Shown: in pieces, positions 7,985 through 16,790 of the stretch | Numbering within the stretch: position 1 is the stretch's first letter | Layout of the letters: each line of letters starts with the position of its first letter | Source of the DNA: Rhodococcus sp. SMB37 | GTDB taxonomy: Bacteria; Actinomycetota; Actinomycetes; Mycobacteriales; Mycobacteriaceae | DNA length: 64,000 nucleotides | NCBI RefSeq assembly: GCF_004345605.1 | Contig: NZ_SLVY01000005.1 | Location: 248,001-312,000, forward strand | Direction of reading: 5' to 3' | Translations under genes and position numbers: made by a program | The notes under the pieces: model-generated | Told to the model about the DNA's origin: nothing | The model's database searches: none | Seen by the model: only the letters and a program-made list of their open reading frames with translations

Positions 7985-8303
7985 CTCGGCTCAAAGATGG
8001 CGAATCTTCGCAGGGCTGCCCTACGACCTAACGGTTCCCCAGACGGGTCGAGTATCTCCGCGCCGGGTTCACCGCTCCAGGGTGGAGCCCCATCTCATTC
8101 GATCTGGCTTTCACCCCGGCGAGAACGAGCCGTAGGACTGAGCGGGTGGGTCGCCTACTCCGTGCGTGCGACCCCGCCCGGTGAGGAGTGGGCCACGGGC
8201 GCGGAAGCAGCCGTCAGCTGACGCCGGACGCTACTCCCGACCCGACAGGACCTGCGAAGTCGCTCACACCGTTGAGGCCGGACGAAGGACCCGCATGCCC
8301 TGG
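7985..8303. other. Intergenic stretch without recognisable gene
   Basis: About 320 bp between the broken ChaB gene and the broken MBL-fold gene. Open frames on both strands are short and arginine-rich, as expected from out-of-frame high-GC DNA. I saw no RNA gene, convincing hairpin or promoter. Confidence 0.5.
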
Positions 8304-9370
8304 TCACACGACGATGATTGTCCCGGCCTGCGCGACGGTAATCATCCCGTCGCACTTCTCGCTCATCCCGCTGACGAGCAGCTTCCGCGTGACGACGTTG
8401 TCGACGTACGGGATGAGATGGGTCAGGACCAGGTGATCGACCCCGGCCTGCTTGGGCCTGCTCGGCGAGAGCGATGGTGTCGGCGTGGTAGTGGCCAGGG
8501 CCCTCGGCGATGTCGGCATCGGAGTCGAGTCAGAGGTCACGCATGATCGGGATTGTCCGGTCAACCATGTGGGTGGCATACGCCTCGTGGACGACGACGG
8601 CGGCGTACTGCATTGCCGGGAGGGTCGTCGACGTGACGATGGTGTCGCCGCTGATGAACAACTTCTTCCCCTGGTACCTCAGGACATAGCCGTACGCGGG
8701 GTCGACAGGCTCGTGGTCGACAGGCTCGTGGTCGACGGCGACGGCATCGATGGTCACCCCTCCCTCGTCGTAGACCCGGACGGAATCCTGGCCGAATGGA
8801 AATGGGTGTCGGCACCGGCTCCGCGGTCGCAGCAGCGACCTCACCGGCCAGGTTGGCCATGTCGCCGGTGCGGTAGTCGATGTCGAGCGTGTAGGCGCTG
8901 TTGATTCCGTCGACGACCTGCTCCACGCCGGGAGGTCCGGAAACCTCGAGAGCAGTGGTGGCTCCCCGGTTCCAGCGCTGGTTGACGAAAGCTCCTAGTC
9001 CGTTGAAGTGGTCGGAGTGAAAGTGCGTCAGGAACACGTGGTCGATGCGCGCGAGGTCGACCTTCGAGTTGTTCAATGACCGGGTGGATCCCTCGCCGAC
9101 GTCGATGAGGAACATCCGGCCACCGGCGGCGACCATCGTGCACGCCCGCGCGGCCTGGCTCAGTTCGGGACTTTCGGTACCGCACGTAAGGATTCGGACG
9201 CGGCCGTCGTCCGCCGTGTAGGCCGGGTCGGGCTCTGATCCGGTCAGCTGTTTCCGCATGGCGAAATCGACGATCCGATCACGCGCGAGGTACGCGCGGG
9301 CGCCCACGACGGTCACCATCGTCAGGAGGAAGGCCGCTGCGATCAGCAGGCGCCTCCGTGCTCGTGCCCA
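8304..9370 (-). pseudogene. MBL-fold metallo-hydrolase, multiply frameshifted
   Basis: The N-terminal half (hydrophobic anchor LLIAAAFLLTMVTVVGARAYL, then the metal-binding motif FLTHFHSDHFNGLG) reads in one frame. An extra C in a CCC run near 8800 moves the gene into a second frame (FGQDSVRVYDEG to LFISGDTIV and VHEAY). A TGA at 8530-8532 interrupts that frame, which continues as DADIAEGPGHYHADTIALAEQ. A further extra base near 8445-8452 leads to the third frame, ending with VLTHLIPYVDN at 8304. No start codon is evident; the 5' end overlaps the flavin hydroxylase gene. The closest family is periplasm-anchored arylsulfatase/RNase Z-like MBL proteins. Confidence 0.82.
8701..8730. repeat. 15-bp tandem duplication inside the MBL pseudogene
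   Basis: GTCGACAGGCTCGTG occurs twice in direct succession. In the pseudogene's frame it duplicates the residues DHEPV. It looks like a recent replication-slippage event in a gene no longer under selection. Confidence 0.85.
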
Positions 9371-10973
9371 TCGGGATCGTTTCGGAGGCGAACCCTGCGA
9401 ACCGGAGGCGCTGTCGTCGGCGGTCGCCGTACTCCCTGCGGAACGGCCTGGGGTGGAATGACGGGATCCGGTACGCCAGGGCGCACGCCGACCGTCCTGC
9501 GACCAGCACGGTGCCGTCTGGGCGGACAAGCGCGGCGCGGACATTGCCCACCTTCAACCACCCGTGCAGTGGCGTGCCCGGGACGACATCGACGATGACG
9601 CCGCCGCGTTCAGCGACGAGCGACCTGGTGTGACAGCTGACAGGGGCAGCTGTCACAAGCGCGAACCGTCCTGCGGCGGGCCCGTCGTCGAAACGCGTGC
9701 AGGCACCCGCCCCGTGCTCCGGGAAATTGGGACACAGGGTGCCGGCAAGTCCGTGGCGCCCACGATCCAACGCGACAGTGCGTCCTCGTAGTGGCGGTGT
9801 CGTGCTGTCTGTTACCCGGTGACTCAGACCGGGCACCCGGCCCAGGCGAGGCGCAAGCACCCCGCGGGCGATGTCACCGATCCGGCCCCCTCCCGTCATC
9901 GCACGTCCCATCCAGACCGCGAGGGCGATCAAGCCTTTCGCATGTGGGCGGCGCTCGGTTTCGTAGGTGTCGAGCCACCGCTCGTCGAGACCGCCCCCGA
10001 GCACCCCCGCCACCTTCCACGACAGGTTGAGAGCGTCGCGCAAGCCCACCCCCATACCTTGACCGATGAACGGCGGCGTCAGGTGCGCGGCGTCGCCGAG
10101 GAGGAAGATCCGACGGTCCCGCCACCGATCCGCGATCTGTGCGCGGAAGGTGTAGTCGGTGATCCGGTGCAGAACCAGATCTTCGGCAGGAATGGATCCG
10201 GTCCAGGGGGCAACGAGCGGTGCGAGCGCGCCGGCTGTCTCGAAGTCCGCAGCGCTCTCGCCGTCGAGGAGACGAAATTCCCAGCGGTGCCGTCGGTCGC
10301 CGATGCGCATGTACGTCGCCGCGCGCTGGGTGTCACACACCTGGTGCACCCCCTCCCAGGCACCGAGTTCGTGATCGGTCTCGATGTCGACGACCAGCCA
10401 GCGCTGCTCGAAACCGAGGTCGATCATGGTCGCGCCGATACTGTTGCGCACCAGACTGTTCGCGCCGTCGCACCCGAGTACGAACGCGGCCTGGGCCACT
10501 CCGACGGTGCCGGTCTCGCGGTCCTCGAAGACGACCCGCACCCGGTCGTGTGCGACCTGGTCGACTGCAGTCACCTCCACGTCGCCGCGGAAGGTGACGG
10601 TGGGCAGCGTCGCGAGATGTGCCCGGAGAACCCCCTCCAACGCCGGCTGGTCGAACATGTTCGCCTGCGGGTAGCCGTGGACACCGACTTGACGGTCACG
10701 TGTGAACTCGGCGAGGACGTGGTGATCGCTGTCGAGGAGCCGCAGTCCGAGCGCGGGTCGGGAAACGGCGGCGAATGAGTCGGCCACGCCGAGCCGGCCG
10801 AGGATCCGATACACCTCGTCGTCGAGGTGAACCGCTCGGGGCATCGGATAGACGTCCGACCAGCGGTCGAGGACCAGACAACGTATGCCGTACCGGGCGA
10901 GCAGTGCCGCCGCGGTGACCCCAGTCGGACCCGCCCCGACCACGATCACGTCAACAGGTTCCGGCGTCGTCAT
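9279..10973 (-). CDS. FAD-dependent aromatic hydroxylase (MhpA-like)
   Basis: The 564-residue protein is a class A flavin monooxygenase. It has the Rossmann motif VVGAGPTGVTAAALLARYG at about residues 11-29, the LGCDGANS DG-motif near 170, and the GDAAHLTPPFIGQGM motif near 295-310. It would hydroxylate a phenolic ring using NAD(P)H and oxygen, supplying the catechol for the extradiol dioxygenase of the same operon. Its ATG overlaps the DoxX stop by 4 bp. The last roughly 55 residues, after VRPDGTVLVAGR, look unlike the family and overlap the MBL remnant, so the natural C-terminus may have been lost at a junction. Confidence 0.88.
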   Translation of the reverse strand: MTTPEPVDVIVVGAGPTGVTAAALLARYGIRCLVLDRWSDVYPMPRAVHLDDEVYRILGRLGVADSFAAVSRPALGLRLLDSDHHVLAEFTRDRQVGVHGYPQANMFDQPALEGVLRAHLATLPTVTFRGDVEVTAVDQVAHDRVRVVFEDRETGTVGVAQAAFVLGCDGANSLVRNSIGATMIDLGFEQRWLVVDIETDHELGAWEGVHQVCDTQRAATYMRIGDRRHRWEFRLLDGESAADFETAGALAPLVAPWTGSIPAEDLVLHRITDYTFRAQIADRWRDRRIFLLGDAAHLTPPFIGQGMGVGLRDALNLSWKVAGVLGGGLDERWLDTYETERRPHAKGLIALAVWMGRAMTGGGRIGDIARGVLAPRLGRVPGLSHRVTDSTTPPLRGRTVALDRGRHGLAGTLCPNFPEHGAGACTRFDDGPAAGRFALVTAAPVSCHTRSLVAERGGVIVDVVPGTPLHGWLKVGNVRAALVRPDGTVLVAGRSACALAYRIPSFHPRPFRREYGDRRRQRLRFAGFASETIPMGTSTEAPADRSGLPPDDGDRRGRPRVPRA

Positions 10974-11323
10974 GCATTCACCCCCACCACGCCGTAGAGC
11001 ACGACCAACGTGGCGGCGACCAGCGCCGGCGCTGCCCCCCCTTCGGACCGTCGCCGCTCCTCAGGTGAAGCACCGCACCTGAAACAACCAACACCAGAAG
11101 GCATCCCCCTTGCGGCGGCCCCGATCACGGGTAATGGCATGCCTACGAGGCGCCCACCCGCGCCCCGGATCTCGAAGACGCCGATCCGTCGATAGGCCGC
11201 CTCGGTGACACCGAGGTGTGCGGCTGTCTCCGGCATTACGAGTCGGCCCCTGATCTTGTCGAGCCCGAAGACGGTGAAGGGCAAGGCCGCGAGCACCGCG
11301 AGGACCACTGTCCGCGCGGTCAC
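10970..11323 (-). CDS. DoxX-like membrane protein with two compensating frameshifts
   Basis: A GTG start at 11323 overlaps the ligase stop by 4 bp (GTGA); an ATG at 11341 is the alternative. The N-terminus (TVVLAVLAALPFTVFGLDKIRG, then YRRIGVFEIRGAGGRLVGMPLPVIG) and C-terminus (APALVAATLVVLYGVVG) fit the DoxX family. The middle (about residues 69-95) reads as non-hydrophobic PSGVGCFRCGASPEE in frame, while the +2 frame gives the expected membrane helix CLLVLVVSGAVLHLRSGDG. Indels at an AGGGGGA run (about 11105-11110) and at a seven-G run (11036-11042 region) would explain this. The product probably lacks one helix. Confidence 0.7.
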   Translation of the reverse strand: MTARTVVLAVLAALPFTVFGLDKIRGRLVMPETAAHLGVTEAAYRRIGVFEIRGAGGRLVGMPLPVIGAAARGMPSGVGCFRCGASPEERRRSEGGAAPALVAATLVVLYGVVGVNA

Positions 11324-13221
11324 CGGGTGGTCACCCGCCATGTCAGTGCGAAGGCGTCGAGAATCTGGGCCAGCGCGGTCTCGTCAGTGCCGGGTTCAGC
11401 GACCACTGTGACCGTCACACTGCCGTCCTCCGCGTCGGCCGTCACCTCGACGATGCCGGTGCCGCCGTCGTGCTCTGCGAGGGCCGCGGTGACGGCTCGG
11501 CGGGCGGCGTCGGCCCGCAACGGCAGCTTGTACGGCTTGCCGACCGCCGTCACAGGCAGCATGTCGACAACCTGCACCGACTTGGGTGCGGCGGCGGATT
11601 CGGCAACGTGTTCTTTCGCCCACGCAACGAGGCCGGCTTCGGGGGTGGGAGCGCTGAGGGTGACGTAGGCGACGGGGACTTCACCTGCATGTACGTCGGG
11701 CATTCCGACTGCGGCCGCACCCGTGACGGCTGGATGGGACAACAGGGAGTCCTCGACCTGGGCCGGGTCGATGTTGTGGCCGCCGCGGATGATCAGATCC
11801 TTCGCCCGGCCGGTGAGGTACACGAACCCGTCCGCGTCGACGGCGCCGAGGTCGCCCGTGTCGAGCCATCCGTCTACCAGCTTGCCCAGCCCATCGAGAA
11901 TGAGTCCGCCGTCTGCATCGCGGCCGACGACATACCCCGGGAAGACGGTCGGGCCGCTGATTGCGAGCACACCGGCGTCACCGGTGGGCATATCGGTCCA
12001 GGTGCCGTCCTCGTCGATGCGGACCGCCTTGATCCGTTGGTACGGCAGCCGCTGCCCGACTGATCCGGGTCGTGGGTGGTCGAGGAAGCTGCGGGCGCTC
12101 GCGCACGTGGCCTCGGTCAGGCCGTAGCCCTCGAGCAACGTGATCCCGGTGTGCTCCTCGAACGCACGACGGACGGCGGGCGGCAGCATCGATGCACCGA
12201 CGACCGCCATCCGCAGCGAGGAGATGTCGGCGTCGACGGGCACGTTGGCGAGGACGGCGTAGACGGTGGGCACCGCGCTCATCGTGGTGATGCCATAGTG
12301 CGACACAACTTTCCAGAAGCAGCCGTACAACGGGAGGTCGCGGTAGCCGAGCGGTCCCGCCCATACGGCATGCTGACCGCGCAACGTCGGAGCCAGCAAT
12401 GTGACCACCAGTGCGTTGACGTGGAACAGTGGCAGCGCGGCGAAGATCGTCGAGTCCCCGCCCAGTTCCGAGGCCGCGGAGATCGACCAGGCGTCGACGA
12501 TCTCGTTGCGATGGGTGTGCGCCGCGAGCTTCGGTGCGCCGGTGGTGCCACCGGTGTGGAACAGTGCCGCCACGTTGTCCGCGGCCGGCAGGTCACCGAC
12601 GAACCGGTCACCGTCGGCTTCTGCGGCGAGTGCGGCGAACGAGAGCACGGCCGCTCCTTCCAATGCCGCTGCGGCATCGGTTGTCTCGCCTGTCGGCGCG
12701 ACCAGCAGCACCGTGTCCAGTACACCGGCGAGTGCCAGCGCCCGCACCTGCTCCCAACCCGCCGGGTCCAGCGTGGAGTCGGCAGCGATCAGTACGTGGG
12801 CACCCGACTGTTCGAGCAGGTGCCGGATGTGGTTGCCGGCCAGGGATCCGTTGACGGGCATCGCGATACCAGCCAGCTCGGCGGCCAGGGTGGCGGTGAT
12901 CAACTCGTCGCAGTTCGGCGACATGATCGCGACGACATCGGAGCGGCGGACGCCGAGCCCATGCAGTGCGTTGGCGTAGCGGTGCACGCTTACCAACAGT
13001 TCGCGGTACGTGCGGCGCGTCGGCGACTGCCAGCGTTCGGCATCGGGAAGGACGGTAATCGCGGTCTGGTCGGGCCAGAGGCTGCCGGCCCGGGAGAGGG
13101 CCTCGTAGGTCGTCTCGGGTAGACCCCGGTCGCCCAACGGCACCGTTTCGACATCGGCAAGGTCGCCGGGGTGGTCGAGGGTCGCAGGCCAGAGGACAGT
13201 GTCCTCGGTGTCGACAGTCAT
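11320..13221 (-). CDS. AMP-dependent acyl-CoA synthetase/ligase
   Basis: The 633-residue protein is an ANL-superfamily enzyme that activates a carboxylic acid as acyl-AMP and then as the CoA thioester. The P-loop HTGGTTGAPK lies near residue 230, the A5 motif EGYGLTEAT near 355, the GWLDTGDLG motif near 465, and the C-terminal catalytic lysine region VTAVGKPYKLPLR near 565. It starts at ATG 13221, overlapping the FAH-family stop by 4 bp. In this operon it probably activates the acid released after ring cleavage, or the initial aromatic side-chain acid; the sequence does not decide this. Confidence 0.9.
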   Translation of the reverse strand: MTVDTEDTVLWPATLDHPGDLADVETVPLGDRGLPETTYEALSRAGSLWPDQTAITVLPDAERWQSPTRRTYRELLVSVHRYANALHGLGVRRSDVVAIMSPNCDELITATLAAELAGIAMPVNGSLAGNHIRHLLEQSGAHVLIAADSTLDPAGWEQVRALALAGVLDTVLLVAPTGETTDAAAALEGAAVLSFAALAAEADGDRFVGDLPAADNVAALFHTGGTTGAPKLAAHTHRNEIVDAWSISAASELGGDSTIFAALPLFHVNALVVTLLAPTLRGQHAVWAGPLGYRDLPLYGCFWKVVSHYGITTMSAVPTVYAVLANVPVDADISSLRMAVVGASMLPPAVRRAFEEHTGITLLEGYGLTEATCASARSFLDHPRPGSVGQRLPYQRIKAVRIDEDGTWTDMPTGDAGVLAISGPTVFPGYVVGRDADGGLILDGLGKLVDGWLDTGDLGAVDADGFVYLTGRAKDLIIRGGHNIDPAQVEDSLLSHPAVTGAAAVGMPDVHAGEVPVAYVTLSAPTPEAGLVAWAKEHVAESAAAPKSVQVVDMLPVTAVGKPYKLPLRADAARRAVTAALAEHDGGTGIVEVTADAEDGSVTVTVVAEPGTDETALAQILDAFALTWRVTTR

Positions 13222-14159
13222 CGGGTGAACCTCACGATGGTCCGCTGGGTGCCGAGGTCGATCTTGCCGTCGGGGGTGTCGATCGTGATCTCGACGACGT
13301 CCCCATCCTTGAGATAACGAGGGTTCTTCGCCTGGGACTTGAAGAACGCTTTCCACTTCATCGAGGGAGGAAGCAGGGCGCCGATCTTCTCCACCGCGCG
13401 CGGCGGCGCCTTCAGCGCGGTTCCTCCCGGGGTCCCGGTGAGGACGAGATCACCCGGTGCGAGTCGCTGGAAACGAGCCAGCGCCGCCAGTGCCTGGGCC
13501 GGGGCGTAGATCATGTCGGCGCCGGCGCTGTCCTGGCGGGTCTCGCCGCTGACCTTGAGCCGCAAACGGAACTCGCGGAATCGTTCCAGCTCGGACGCGT
13601 CCAGGAGAACCAGCACAGGTCCGGTGGGGGTGAAGGTCGGGTATGACTTCGCTTCGTAAAACTGGGTTTTGGGCAGTTGGACGTCGCGCGCGGAGACGTC
13701 GTTGGTGATCACCACCCCGGCCACGAAATCGGTCCAGTTGTCCGAGGTGATCGCGGTGCCGACATCGAGCGGGCGTCCGATCACGAGTCCGAGTTCCACC
13801 TCGTAGTCGAGGAACTTCACGTGCGCAGGGCGGACGATGTCGTCGTGGGGGCCACTGATCGAGCCGGACGCCTTGCGGAAGAACGTCAACGGAATCGTCT
13901 CCGGATCCAGGCCAGATTCTGTGACGTGGCTGACGAAGTTCGTCATCTGCGCGACCACACGGCACGGGTTCGTGACGGGGGCGAGCAGATCGAGGTCGGC
14001 GACCGCAGTGCCGCCGGACGACGCGGCGGCCGTCTCGATGGCCGCGCGGTCGGCGAGCAACTCGGCGGTCGTGGCGGCGGCTGTTTCGACGCGGGCAGCG
14101 GTCCCGTCGGGCGTCAGGGCCCACCAGGCGTCGGCGGTGCGAAGAACAGAAGTGCTCAT
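13218..14159 (-). CDS. Fumarylacetoacetate hydrolase (FAH) family protein
   Basis: The 313-residue protein has the FAH fold with metal-binding acidic residues in DYEVELGLVIG (about 117-127), the VVITNDVSARDVQ segment (about 146-158) and the C-terminal GDLVLTGTPGGTA (about 235-247). Family members hydrolyse or hydrate ring-cleavage products of catechols. It overlaps the dioxygenase gene and the ligase gene by 4 bp each, so these genes are translated as a unit. It is the likely second step after the extradiol dioxygenase. Confidence 0.9.
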   Translation of the reverse strand: MSTSVLRTADAWWALTPDGTAARVETAAATTAELLADRAAIETAAASSGGTAVADLDLLAPVTNPCRVVAQMTNFVSHVTESGLDPETIPLTFFRKASGSISGPHDDIVRPAHVKFLDYEVELGLVIGRPLDVGTAITSDNWTDFVAGVVITNDVSARDVQLPKTQFYEAKSYPTFTPTGPVLVLLDASELERFREFRLRLKVSGETRQDSAGADMIYAPAQALAALARFQRLAPGDLVLTGTPGGTALKAPPRAVEKIGALLPPSMKWKAFFKSQAKNPRYLKDGDVVEITIDTPDGKIDLGTQRTIVRFTR

Positions 14160-15319
14160 GTTGCAGCTACTTTCATCAGTCCGCGGAGGCGTTCGAGGTC
14201 CCACTCGTTGTCTTCGCGCAGTGAATGGATCATGGATCGGAATTCGGAGACCGACTTTTTTCCCGGAACGATGCCGAGGAAGTCCTTGGTCGCGGGCGGA
14301 CCCCACTGGGCCAGGCCAGAGGCGGTCATCGGTGCCCAACCGGGAGCGAGGGAGGAATCGAACATGTCGCCGTCGCTGAAGTGCTCTACGAGGAAACCAT
14401 CGGGGTCGCGCCAGTAGTCGAAGATCTGGCTGCCCTGAATGTGTCGGCCGATGCCCCAGGAGCGCCGGTACCCCTCGTCACGCAGGTACTCCCCGCCTGC
14501 GGCGATCGCGTCCAAGTCGACCACCTGATAGGCGGAGTGGACGTATCGATTGGCCGGACCGAGCGTAATCGCCAGGGTGTGATGGTCGGCGGGCTCCGAT
14601 CCCCGGTCACAGCGGATGAAGCTCATCGTCGGTCCGCGGTGACGCTGGCCGTCGAAGTAGAGGAAGTCGCTGACGATCAGTCCGAAATGCTCCAGGTACC
14701 AGTCGAGGGTTCGGCGGTAGCGGGTGGACTGCAGAACGACGTGGCCGAGTCGCTGCACCTGGGCCGGGACGCGGAGCGGCCGCTGTGTGCGGTTGACGCG
14801 GTGCAGTTCACCACCGAAATTGTGGGTGAGTGCAGTCTGCACGGGCAGCTCGTCGAGTTCGCGTGTGTCGGCCACGACGCGGACCGGGATCCCGCTCGGG
14901 TCAACGAGTTCGACGCCGAGGCCGCCGATGGACTCCGGAAGGGGCAGCACTTTGCGTCCAGTTGCGTCGGCCAGGCGCAGCAGGTCGGCCGGGTCCGCAG
15001 CATGGAACGTCAATCCAACGAACCTCGACCGCGCACCGGCACGGATGATCACGCACGGCGCAGCCCGCTCTGTTCCCCGCAGCTGCAGCTCGCCAGCCGT
15101 CTTCGCTGCCGTGACGAACCCGAACGCGTGCGCGAAGCGTTCAGCTCCATGCAAATCCGGCTTCTCGAACTCGAGCCATGCCAGATCCCGGACCTTGATT
15201 ACCGGGTTCCGCGCCCGGCCCGGGTGCTCGCCCGGAAGCCCCGCCTGGCCGCCGTGTATGCCGACATGAGCGTCGTGGCCCACCGCAAGGCCGTCGTCGT
15301 GTGATCTGCATTCGGACAC
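14156..15319 (-). CDS. VOC-family extradiol ring-cleavage dioxygenase
   Basis: The 387-residue protein has two vicinal-oxygen-chelate repeats: VKVRDLAWLEFEKPDL starts the first near residue 40 and LGHVVLQSTRYRRTLDWYLEHFGL the second near 185. Likely metal ligands are the His in GHVVLQ, the His in YVHSAYQV and the Glu in LVEHFSDGD. The GTG start at 15319 is fixed by an excellent ribosome site (GGAGG, 15327-15331, 7 bp away). It is the first gene of the operon running to 9279, behind two TGACGAAATCGTCA sites, and is predicted to open the ring of a catechol-type compound. Confidence 0.88.
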   Translation of the reverse strand: MSECRSHDDGLAVGHDAHVGIHGGQAGLPGEHPGRARNPVIKVRDLAWLEFEKPDLHGAERFAHAFGFVTAAKTAGELQLRGTERAAPCVIIRAGARSRFVGLTFHAADPADLLRLADATGRKVLPLPESIGGLGVELVDPSGIPVRVVADTRELDELPVQTALTHNFGGELHRVNRTQRPLRVPAQVQRLGHVVLQSTRYRRTLDWYLEHFGLIVSDFLYFDGQRHRGPTMSFIRCDRGSEPADHHTLAITLGPANRYVHSAYQVVDLDAIAAGGEYLRDEGYRRSWGIGRHIQGSQIFDYWRDPDGFLVEHFSDGDMFDSSLAPGWAPMTASGLAQWGPPATKDFLGIVPGKKSVSEFRSMIHSLREDNEWDLERLRGLMKVAAT

Positions 15320-15335
15320 CGTTCACCTCCTAGGT

Positions 15336-15393
15336 TGACGAAATCGTCACATGTGACCAGCGCATCAGTCAAGGGTTTCTGACGAAATCGTCA
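15336..15393. promoter_or_regulatory. Paired TetR operators between the aromatic operon and its regulator
   Basis: The 14-bp near-palindrome TGACGAAATCGTCA occurs twice, at 15336-15349 and 15380-15393, with starts 44 bp apart (about four helical turns). Both lie between the divergent dioxygenase (15319) and TetR (15416) genes. One copy overlaps the region just upstream of each start. This layout is typical of a TetR repressor that controls both directions. Confidence 0.8.
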
Positions 15394-15415
15394 GTAATGA
15401 AGATGAGAGGATGGT

Positions 15416-16063
15416 GTGGTGCCGACACAGACCCGTTCCGATCAACGCCGCGCCCGCACCCGTGCAGCACTGATCGCCGCCGCGCAGAATCTGCTCGCCG
15501 AACGGCGGACCAACGTTCCGATCCTCGAGATAACCCAACTGGCCGACGTGGGGCTTGGAAGCTTCTACAACCACTTCGCCGACAAGGAGGAGCTGTTCGA
15601 GACAGCAGTCGACGACGCTCTTGAACGCTTCGGCGGGATCCTCGACATGCTGTCCGACCATGAGGATCCCGCGGTGGTGTTCGCGCAGAGCCTCCGGCTG
15701 ACGGTACGACTCTGCCGCCGAGAACCTGCTCTGACACGAGTACTGATCCACCGCGGCCTGGACATCACAGTCGCTGACCGAGGACTCGTCCCGCGAGCAC
15801 GTCGCGACATCGACGCCGGCATCGCCGCGGGAAGATTCCGAAACACCGACAGCCGCATTGCCGTGTCCATCGTCGGTGGCGGCGCACTCGCGCTCGCAGC
15901 GCTACTCGACGCCGACCCGAAACGGGACGCAGATAGGGCAGCCGACGATTTCGCCGTCGACATACTGTGCATGCTCGGACTCCCCGACTCGGACGCCGTC
16001 GAGATATGCCAAATGGACCTGCCGAACGTCGACGACCTGCTCGTACCCGCTGCAACTACTTGA
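15416..16063 (+). CDS. TetR-family regulator of the aromatic operon
   Basis: The 215-residue protein has a TetR DNA-binding domain at about residues 10-60 (TRAALIAAAQNLLAERR, then ITQLADVGLGSFYNHFADKEEL) and a helical ligand-binding domain. It starts with GTG at 15416 or 15419, behind GAGAGG. It is divergent from the dioxygenase operon and the two identical operators lie between them, so repression relieved by a pathway intermediate is the likely mechanism (inference). Confidence 0.9.
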   Translation: MVPTQTRSDQRRARTRAALIAAAQNLLAERRTNVPILEITQLADVGLGSFYNHFADKEELFETAVDDALERFGGILDMLSDHEDPAVVFAQSLRLTVRLCRREPALTRVLIHRGLDITVADRGLVPRARRDIDAGIAAGRFRNTDSRIAVSIVGGGALALAALLDADPKRDADRAADDFAVDILCMLGLPDSDAVEICQMDLPNVDDLLVPAATT

Positions 16064-16256
16064 CAGCCTTGGTCGCGGCGAGGACCGGGAACCTGCCGGA
16101 CGTATTCGTCACAGTTGAATACGTCTCATTACCGGTTCCTTCGCTCGGGCCGGGTCCGGCATTCGGGGGCCCGATGTCCGCGAGTTTCCCGCTGTGTACG
16201 GCCGCGTACCCGGTCAGAGGCGAGGCACACGCGTAGCCGACGGATTGGAAGAGCAC

Positions 16257-16790
16257 ATGAGGGGTATCCGATCCGGCATGACATCCTTGACTGCACTCGA
16301 CCTGATCGCCGACCAGGTCCTCACCGAACTCCGCGCCCATGACGTTACCGGCGACAAGATTCGCCTCGTCGACTTCGACATCCGTCCCGGAGTTGAATCC
16401 CGATATGGGTGGCGGCGACCAATGGCCACAGATCCGTGAGCGCATCCGGGCCGCCGACATCCTCCTGATCTCGACCCGACCTGGCTCGGCCAGATGTCCA
16501 GTGTCGCCAAAGGCGCCCTCGAACGACTCGATGCTGAGCTGCCCGAAACCGACGAGGACGGCGCTCACGCCATCGTTGCCTCCCTGTTCCAGGCGCTCAA
16601 CGACTGCGGATTCACCATTCCCGCGCAGGGCTGCACCTATTGGAACGGCGAGGCGATGACACCGGGTGATTACAACGATCTCGACTGCATACCCGATGCC
16701 GTCGCCTCCACCAACGCCACCGCTGCCCGCACTGCCGCACACCTGGCCCGCACACTTCGAACGCAGCCGTATCCCGCTGAGGAGGATTAA
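16257..16790 (+). pseudogene. Flavodoxin-like NAD(P)H-dependent oxidoreductase, decayed
   Basis: Three pieces of one protein are visible. LIADQVLTELRAHDVTGDKIRLVDFDIRPGVE reads in frame from ATG 16257. One extra base near 16392-16397 shifts to a second frame with MGGGDQWPQIRERIRAADILLIST. One lost base near 16477 returns to the first frame with WLGQMSSVAKGALERLDAEL and then GCTYWNGEAM. A TGA at 16437-16439 stops the first frame, and after AELPETD about 20 residues typical of the family are missing. The N-terminal beta-strand and FMN loop are also absent. Homologues are stress-induced flavoproteins of actinobacteria. Confidence 0.78.
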
